A DNA stretch of 45,010 bases from Clostridia bacterium (GTDB lineage Bacteria > Bacillota > Clostridia > Oscillospirales > CAG-272): positions 1 to 45,010 of the forward strand of contig CAAFYZ010000038.1 in assembly GCA_900767415.1 (NCBI GenBank), written 5' to 3'. Positions 40,362-45,010 of this stretch are shown piece after piece (position 1 is the first letter of the stretch; every line of letters begins with the position of its first letter). The notes below the pieces were generated by a model, which was not told where the DNA came from, made no database searches, and saw nothing but the letters and a program-made list of their open reading frames with translations. The position numbers and the translations under genes are program-made.

Positions 40362-41720
40362 ATGATCAATACCCAAGACATTCTCGAAACGGTGAAGATG
40401 ATCCGGGAGGAAAATCTCGACATCCGCACCGTTACCATGGGCATCTCTCTTTTCGACTGCATCTCGGACGATCCCGATCGGCTCGAAAAGAAGATTTACG
40501 ACAAGATTACCACGCGGGCAAAAGACCTCGTCCGCGTCGCGGAGGAATTGGAACGCACCTACGGGATTCCGATCGTCAATAAGCGGATCTCCGTGACGCC
40601 GATCTCTTACATCGGCGCGGATCTCCCGACGGAGAATTACGTTCGCCTTGCAACAACGCTCGAGCGCGCGGCGTGTGCCCTCGGCGTCAACTTTATCGGC
40701 GGGTTTTCCGCCCATGTGCAAAAGGGAATGACGCGCGGAGCGGAGAATCTGCTCGCCGCGATTCCCGAGGCACTCACCGTTACCGAGCATATCTGCTCGT
40801 CGGTAAACGTCGCCACGACCAAGGCGGGGATCAACATGGACGCCGTCCGCCGCATGGGCGAGATCGTCAAGGAGACGGCACGTCTGAGTGCCGACCGCGA
40901 CTCCGTCGGGTGTGCGAAGCTCGTCGTCTTTTCCAATATGCCGGAGGACAACCCCTTTATGGCGGGTGCCGTCCACGGCATCGGAGAACCCGATACGGTC
41001 ATCAACGTCGGCGTCTCGGGGCCCGGCGTCGTCGCCGCCGCCATCCGCGAGGCGGGGGACTGCGACTTTTCCGCCCTCGCCGACACCATCAAGAAGATTG
41101 CCTTCAAGATTACGAGGGTCGGTCAGCTGATCGCCGCCGAGGCGGCGGCGAGACTCGGCGTCCCCTATGGGATCGTCGATCTTTCCCTTGCCCCCACGCC
41201 TGCCGCGGGGGATTCGGTCGCCGAGATTCTCGAGAATATGGGACTCTCGCGCACGGGGACGCACGGCACCACCGCCGCCCTCGCCCTTCTCAACGACGCG
41301 GTGAAGAAGGGCGGCGTCATGGCGTCGAGCCACGTCGGCGGACTCTCGGGTGCTTTCATTCCCGTCTCGGAAGACAGAGGAATGATAGAGGCGGTCAGAG
41401 CCGGGGTTCTCTCTCTCGAAAAACTGGAAGCCATGACCGCGGTTTGCTCGGTCGGACTTGACATGATCGCCATCCCGGGCAAGACGAGCGCACAGACGAT
41501 CTCCGGTATCATCGCCGACGAGATCGCCATCGGCGTCATCAACAACAAGACGACCGCCGTCCGTCTGATCCCCGTCGAGGGCAAGGACGTCGGCGATACG
41601 GCGGAGTTCGGCGGACTGCTCGGCTATGCGCCCATTATGCCGGTGAAAGAGGCAGGGTGCGAGGCGTTTATCCGCCGCGGCGGACGGATCCCCGCGCCGA
41701 TCCATTCTCTCCGCAATTAA
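40362..41720 (+). CDS. PFL-family protein (UPF0210/DUF711)
   Basis: A 452-residue protein of the UPF0210 family, related to the pyruvate formate-lyase fold but without a glycyl-radical motif. Conserved blocks: MIREENLDIRTVTMGISLFDC (14-34), NKRISVTPISYIG, GFSAHVQKGMT, NVATTKAGINMDAVRRMG, and GTHGTTAALALLNDAVKKGG near the end. Enzymatic activity is not established. CGGAGCAGAT precedes the ATG at 40362; upstream in-frame codons lack a site. Confidence 0.93.
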   Translation: MINTQDILETVKMIREENLDIRTVTMGISLFDCISDDPDRLEKKIYDKITTRAKDLVRVAEELERTYGIPIVNKRISVTPISYIGADLPTENYVRLATTLERAACALGVNFIGGFSAHVQKGMTRGAENLLAAIPEALTVTEHICSSVNVATTKAGINMDAVRRMGEIVKETARLSADRDSVGCAKLVVFSNMPEDNPFMAGAVHGIGEPDTVINVGVSGPGVVAAAIREAGDCDFSALADTIKKIAFKITRVGQLIAAEAAARLGVPYGIVDLSLAPTPAAGDSVAEILENMGLSRTGTHGTTAALALLNDAVKKGGVMASSHVGGLSGAFIPVSEDRGMIEAVRAGVLSLEKLEAMTAVCSVGLDMIAIPGKTSAQTISGIIADEIAIGVINNKTTAVRLIPVEGKDVGDTAEFGGLLGYAPIMPVKEAGCEAFIRRGGRIPAPIHSLRN

Positions 41721-41786
41721 AATCGACATACAGAATATGCGGATCTGCTGATAAAATTGCCGAAAAGATTTCGCAATCTCCGACCG

Positions 41787-41842
41787 AAAGAGCGAAAAAG
41801 GAAGGTTATGTTGACATTTTCCTTCCGTCGCTCTTTCTTTTT
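41787..41842 (+). terminator. Terminator after the UPF0210 gene
   Basis: AAAGAGCG (41787-41794) pairs with CGCTCTTT (41829-41836), with inner GGAAGG/CCTTCC, followed by CTTTTTT. Confidence 0.8.
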
Positions 41843-41902
41843 TGACGGGACATGACAGAATCCCCCTTCCCGCAATCGACGGAATTTTCTCCCTCGTCTC
41901 CG

Positions 41903-41908
41903 TATAAT
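41903..41908 (+). promoter_or_regulatory. Likely -10 of spoIIE
   Basis: TATAAT lies about 44 bases before the spoIIE start. No -35 fits at 17 bases. At 21 bases TCGACG matches TTGACA at four of six positions; the 21-base spacing is known for Spo0A-activated spoIIE and spoIIG promoters in Bacillus. Confidence 0.45.
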
Positions 41909-41951
41909 GGAGAAAAAACGGGAGATTTCCCGCTCGGAAAGGAACGGTTTC

Positions 41952-44360
41952 ATGAATGCAGAGAAAAAAAGCGAAAGTCGGAAGGGAGGGTTCCGCGCCG
42001 GTGTGCGTGAGGCATTGTACGGCGGTTTTTCCCGTGGAAAAAGGGAGGGCGAGGCGGCGGTACGCGACGTCGTCGTTTTCCTTCTTTCTTTCGTCTTTGC
42101 GCGCTGTCATTTTATCTTCGGGGCATATCCGTTTGCCCTCGCGCTGATCGCGGTATTGCCGACGGAAGTTTTCGTCGCTCTGCTCGGCGGGGCGGTCGGC
42201 GCGCTGACGCTCGGCGCGCAGGGGGCGGTCTACGCTCTTGTGTGTGCGGTGCTGGTTGTCTTGCGTGCGGTGATCTCCGGCACGGGACGAATGGACGGGG
42301 AAGAGAGGTCGCGCCCCTTTGGCGAGAGCGTCCTTCTCCGTATGTCCTCGGCGGTGATCGCGGGATTTATCACCGCGGTGTACGCACTGCTTTTGGACGG
42401 GCTCTCTTTCCGCACGCTCGCTTACGGGCTGACGATGATTCTGACCCCGGGACTTCTCACCGTCGCCTTCTCGGGACTTTTCGGCGCGGGGATCCGGGCG
42501 CGGGAGTTCGTCTTCGGGCGCACGCCGTATTTTACGGGGCAGAAAAAGGGAAGTCGGCATACATACGACCTTTGGTTTTTTCAGGGGTCTTTCCTCTTAC
42601 TCTCCTTCCTTCTGACCTTTGCCCTTTCGTCTTACGAGCTCTTCGGCGTTTCCTTCTCCTACCTTTTTGTCGGTGTTCTGACCCTCTTCACCGCGAAGCG
42701 GTTCGGTGCTCTGCGCGCGATGGCGGTCGGATTCTTTTCCGCGCTCGGCGTTTCGGGGCTCGGGGCGGTCGCCTTCTCCCTTGCGGGACTTGCCGCGGGA
42801 CTTCTGTTTCCCCTCGGGATCGGCTATGCCCTGATCGGCGGCGGGGGATTGCTTTCGGCTTGGGGCGCATATCAGGGCGGGCTGAGCGGCTTTCTCTCCC
42901 TCTTTCCCGAATATGCGATCTCCGCCCTCTTCGCGATTCCTCTCCTTCGGAAACTGACGACCGAAAAAAAGCCCGAGCAGATCGCGAGCGTCTCGGGGCG
43001 TGCGACCGACATGGTCGGCACGATGGCACTCTCCTACCGCGCCAAAAAGGCACGCGGTCTGGATACCCTCGGCGCGGCGTTTTCCTCTCTTGCCCCCCTG
43101 ATCCGAAAACTCGGAGAGGAAGACGGGAAGCCGAGCGTCGAAGAGTATAAAAATCTCTGCATCGAATGTTCCGAGATTTATTGCCGCACCTGCAGCGGCT
43201 ACGCGGTCTGTCTCTCGCAGAGTCACCGTCCGTTCGCCGACAGTGCCGACACCCTCGCGCATAAACTCGCCCGCGGCGAGAAGATCTCGGTCGATGACCT
43301 CGGCGCGTCGCTCGGCTTCTGCCAGCAGGAGGGGCGGATTCTCGAATCCATTCGTGTTGCCGCCGCCAACCTCGCGGAAGAAAAATTCCGGAACCGGAGA
43401 ACCGAAGGCACCTCCGACGTCTGCGAGATGATCTCCGCGATGATGAGCGAAGCCCGCCGCCGCGACGAAGAAGAGCAGGCGATGGACGAGACGCTCTCCG
43501 AGACACTCGGACGGACCTTTGCCGAATACGGCTTTTCCGACGGGGTGATCCGCGCCTTCGGGAAGCGGCATAAATATATCCTCGCCGCAGGAGAGGATAA
43601 GGACGGGACGAAGATTACCGCCCCCGCCCTCCGCGACGCGCTCGAAGAGCAGAGCGACGGGAAACTTTCCGCTCCCGAATATTATCGCAAGGACAACATG
43701 GTGCTGATGGAATGTCACGCCGCACCGAAATACCGCGTCGAATACGCCGTCTCCGCGATCGCCAAGGAGAATACCGACATCTCGGGGGACAGCGTCCGGT
43801 GCTTTACGACGGACGACTGTTTTTACGCCATTCTTTCGGACGGCATGGGGACGGGAGAGACGGCGCACGCGACCTCTGCTTTCTCCGCCGAATTTCTCGC
43901 CCGCACCGCAGACGCCGGGTGTACGCAGGACAGTGCGCTCCACCTGCTCAATCACGTGATCCGCGAGCGGCAGGAAGAGTGCTCGGCGACCGTCGATCTT
44001 TTCTCCTTCGATCTCGTGAGCGGCGACGCGGTGTTTTATAAGAGCGGTGCCGCCCCGTCGTATATCCGACGGGGGAACTCCATCTTCCGCGTCCGCTCGC
44101 AGACAGCCCCGCTCGGACTGTTACGGCGGGTCGATGCGGAGAGGATCCGCGTCGAAGTCTCCTTCGACGATTACGTCATCCTTCTCTCCGACGGAATCAG
44201 CCAGTCGCCCGAGGACGCACCTTGGCTGCTCGAACTGTTGAACAAACCCGTGAAGCGGGACCCGAAATCCTATGCCGAAACCATTCTCGCCGCGGCGGTA
44301 AAATACAACGCCAGACGGGACGATATGAGCGTCGCGGTGTTGCATATTCTCGCGGCATAG
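41952..44360 (+). CDS. spoIIE: Stage II sporulation protein E, serine phosphatase
   Basis: An 802-residue protein with the SpoIIE layout. A basic N-terminus is followed by about ten transmembrane segments (residues 35-340), a middle region with a Cys-rich patch CIECSEIYCRTCSGYAVC (about 403-420), and a C-terminal PP2C phosphatase (about 590-800). Phosphatase motifs: DDCFYAILSDGMGTGE with Asp630-Gly631, YVILLSDGISQ with Asp747, and RRDDMSVAVLHIL near the end. In Bacillus SpoIIE helps place the polar septum and dephosphorylates SpoIIAA to activate sigma F in the forespore. AAAGGAACGG sets the start at 41952. It is the best evidence for spore formation in this organism. Confidence 0.95.
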   Translation: MNAEKKSESRKGGFRAGVREALYGGFSRGKREGEAAVRDVVVFLLSFVFARCHFIFGAYPFALALIAVLPTEVFVALLGGAVGALTLGAQGAVYALVCAVLVVLRAVISGTGRMDGEERSRPFGESVLLRMSSAVIAGFITAVYALLLDGLSFRTLAYGLTMILTPGLLTVAFSGLFGAGIRAREFVFGRTPYFTGQKKGSRHTYDLWFFQGSFLLLSFLLTFALSSYELFGVSFSYLFVGVLTLFTAKRFGALRAMAVGFFSALGVSGLGAVAFSLAGLAAGLLFPLGIGYALIGGGGLLSAWGAYQGGLSGFLSLFPEYAISALFAIPLLRKLTTEKKPEQIASVSGRATDMVGTMALSYRAKKARGLDTLGAAFSSLAPLIRKLGEEDGKPSVEEYKNLCIECSEIYCRTCSGYAVCLSQSHRPFADSADTLAHKLARGEKISVDDLGASLGFCQQEGRILESIRVAAANLAEEKFRNRRTEGTSDVCEMISAMMSEARRRDEEEQAMDETLSETLGRTFAEYGFSDGVIRAFGKRHKYILAAGEDKDGTKITAPALRDALEEQSDGKLSAPEYYRKDNMVLMECHAAPKYRVEYAVSAIAKENTDISGDSVRCFTTDDCFYAILSDGMGTGETAHATSAFSAEFLARTADAGCTQDSALHLLNHVIRERQEECSATVDLFSFDLVSGDAVFYKSGAAPSYIRRGNSIFRVRSQTAPLGLLRRVDAERIRVEVSFDDYVILLSDGISQSPEDAPWLLELLNKPVKRDPKSYAETILAAAVKYNARRDDMSVAVLHILAA

Positions 44361-44520
44361 CGGCGGGGGCGGACGTTTTTACCGTCGCTTTCGGTATTTT
44401 TGCACCGCCTCGGGGAAAATATTTTTTGTCGGCGACCGTTTTTTCCTTCTTCGCCCCCCTTGCGCCTTTTTCATAGACGCGGAGAGCAGCTCACGCGGGG
44501 AGAAGAAAAAAACCGCTCAA

Positions 44521-44557
44521 CCGTCGGTCGATATTTTTTGCATCGACCGACGGTTTT
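44521..44557. terminator. Strong hairpin downstream of spoIIE
   Basis: CCGTCGGTCGAT (44521-44532) pairs perfectly with ATCGACCGACGG (44542-44553), followed by TTTT. It lies 160 bases past the spoIIE stop; the T-tract is short. Confidence 0.65.
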
Positions 44558-44574
44558 GTATAGAATGATTTACA

Positions 44575-44583
44575 TTTCGACAA
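44575..44583 (-). promoter_or_regulatory. Possible Spo0A box
   Basis: On the minus strand this reads TTGTCGAAA, a full match to the 0A-box consensus. Short motifs occur by chance, so confidence is low. Confidence 0.3.
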
Positions 44584-44618
44584 TTCTTTTTGAAGGGCAC
44601 GACGGATTTTTGCGCGGA

Positions 44619-44650
44619 CGGGCGGGAGATGCCCGCCCGCTTTTTCTTTC
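44619..44650 (+). terminator. Intrinsic terminator in the terminal non-coding region
   Basis: CGGGCGGG pairs with CCCGCCCG around AGATG, then CTTTTTCTTT. No gene directly precedes it after the hairpin at 44521, so it may end an unseen short RNA or be a second spoIIE terminator. Confidence 0.75.
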
Positions 44651-44724
44651 GTTTTTTCTTTCCGACAGGAAAAACCGCTTTGTCTTATCTCTCTCTCGTG
44701 TTCAAAAAAGTTTTTTCGACACTC

Positions 44725-44753
44725 TTGACATTCCGAAAGTTATTTGCTATAAT
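44725..44753 (+). promoter_or_regulatory. Perfect sigma-A promoter in the terminal non-coding region
   Basis: TTGACA, 17 bases, TATAAT, with the inverted 0A-box core TTCGACA at 44715-44721 just upstream. No ORF of note follows before a hairpin with a T-rich tail at about 44818-44872. Confidence 0.9.
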
Positions 44754-44759
44754 TCTATA

Positions 44760-44872
44760 TACAATTTTAACAAAAGTCGAAAAACAAAAGTCGAAAAAGG
44801 AAAAAGAGAGGGAAGCTCCCCCGTCTCCCCGAGAGCCGTCGGGAGAGGTCGCTTTTCCTTTTCTTTTTCTCT
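44760..44872 (+). ncRNA. Candidate small RNA or untranslated leader
   Basis: Between the promoter at 44725 and a T-rich tract lies about 110 nt with tandem AAAAGTCGAAAAA (44772-44784 and 44786-44798), a GGAAGC block and a hairpin TCTCCCCGA/TCGGGAGA (one bulged C), ending in CTTTTCCTTTTCTTTTT. No start codon with a ribosome binding site leads a plausible protein. It could be an sRNA or an attenuated leader. Confidence 0.4.
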
Positions 44873-44911
44873 TCGGAATCCCGAAAAAAACGAAAAGTTT
44901 TCAAAAAATAC

Positions 44912-44940
44912 TTGACAAAGCGAGGATCGCCATGTACAAT
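44912..44940 (+). promoter_or_regulatory. Sigma-A promoter abutting the tetranucleotide repeat
   Basis: TTGACA, 17 bases, TACAAT. Transcription would begin about 44947, the first base of the repeat tract. The gene it serves lies beyond the window. Confidence 0.82.
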
Positions 44941-44946
44941 CGCTTA

Positions 44947-45010
44947 GACAGACAGACAGACAGACAGACAGTCAGATAGACAGACAGACAAACAGACAAA
45001 CAGACAGACA
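44947..45010. repeat. GACA tetranucleotide repeat tract, cut by the window end
   Basis: Sixteen tetranucleotide units in one register: six GACA, then GTCA, GATA, three GACA, AACA, GACA, AACA and two GACA. Twelve units are exact and four differ by one base. It reaches the last base of the window, so its full length is unknown. Confidence 0.95.

Noticed and set aside
40341..42560. A 739-codon minus-strand open frame
   Set aside because: It overlaps the UPF0210 and spoIIE genes, is extremely rich in Arg, Asp and Gly, and crosses the terminator at 41787. A compositional shadow.
44947..45010. CRISPR array
   Set aside because: The repeat unit is four bases with no spacers; it is a simple-sequence tract. 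No cas gene or CRISPR array is visible in the window.
1..45010. tRNA, rRNA, transposase, integrase or attachment sites
   Set aside because: I saw no cloverleaf, rRNA block, insertion sequence or phage gene. The glycan cluster looks exchanged by composition only, with no mobile gene at its edges.

Overview
The window reads as chromosome of an anaerobic, probably spore-forming Firmicute of class Clostridia. The evidence is an SpoIIE-type phosphatase, an isoleucine T-box ahead of a long type-2 IleRS, an ATP-type PfkA, the UPF0340, UPF0210 and UPF0237 families, strong GGAGG ribosome binding sites and many consensus sigma-A promoters with 17-bp spacers. Housekeeping genes are GC-rich and the centre of the glycan cluster is poorer in GC. 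I cannot place it below class with confidence.

Layout. 1-358: non-coding, with hairpin-forming intergenic repeats. 359-1213 (-): SGNH hydrolase. 1616-6196 (-): a heterodimeric ABC exporter with a leader-peptide attenuator in front of it, then an AraC regulator. 6430-8142 (+): an EamA transporter and a two-gene DUF4160/DUF2442-HTH operon with a palindromic operator inside its promoter. 8211-11334: two divergent MATE exporters. 11547-15048 (+): Ile T-box and ileS. 15191-18887 (-): asnA, a lipoprotein cyclophilin, holA, a DUF1934 protein and a methylglyoxal-synthase-like protein, the last divergent from pfkA (19134-20201, +).

20637-34900 (+) is a 14-gene unit for a surface glycan. It holds a nucleotide-sugar aminotransferase, an initiating phosphoglycosyl transferase, four glycosyltransferases, Wzy-like and Wzx-like membrane proteins, LicD, an IspD/TarI-like cytidylyltransferase with an SDR partner, WecB, an inositol-phosphatase-family protein and UPF0340. 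The logic is Wzx/Wzy-dependent assembly on a lipid carrier, probably decorated with a phospho-alcohol through a CDP-activated donor.

35070-39828 (-) couples a Trk/Ktr potassium uptake pair to a KdpE regulator and a KdpD kinase that lacks the usual N-terminal KdpD domain. 40017-41720 (+) is the ACT-domain and UPF0210 pair. 41952-44360 (+) is spoIIE. The last 650 bases are non-coding, with hairpins, two consensus promoters, possible Spo0A boxes and a tetranucleotide repeat tract cut by the window edge.

The strongest signal outside annotated families is the leader 5181-5315 (-). A 21-codon ORF with a strong ribosome binding site sits between a consensus promoter and an intrinsic terminator, and mutually exclusive antiterminator pairing can be read directly. 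This is the architecture expected of a drug-responsive, ribosome-controlled attenuator for the exporter.
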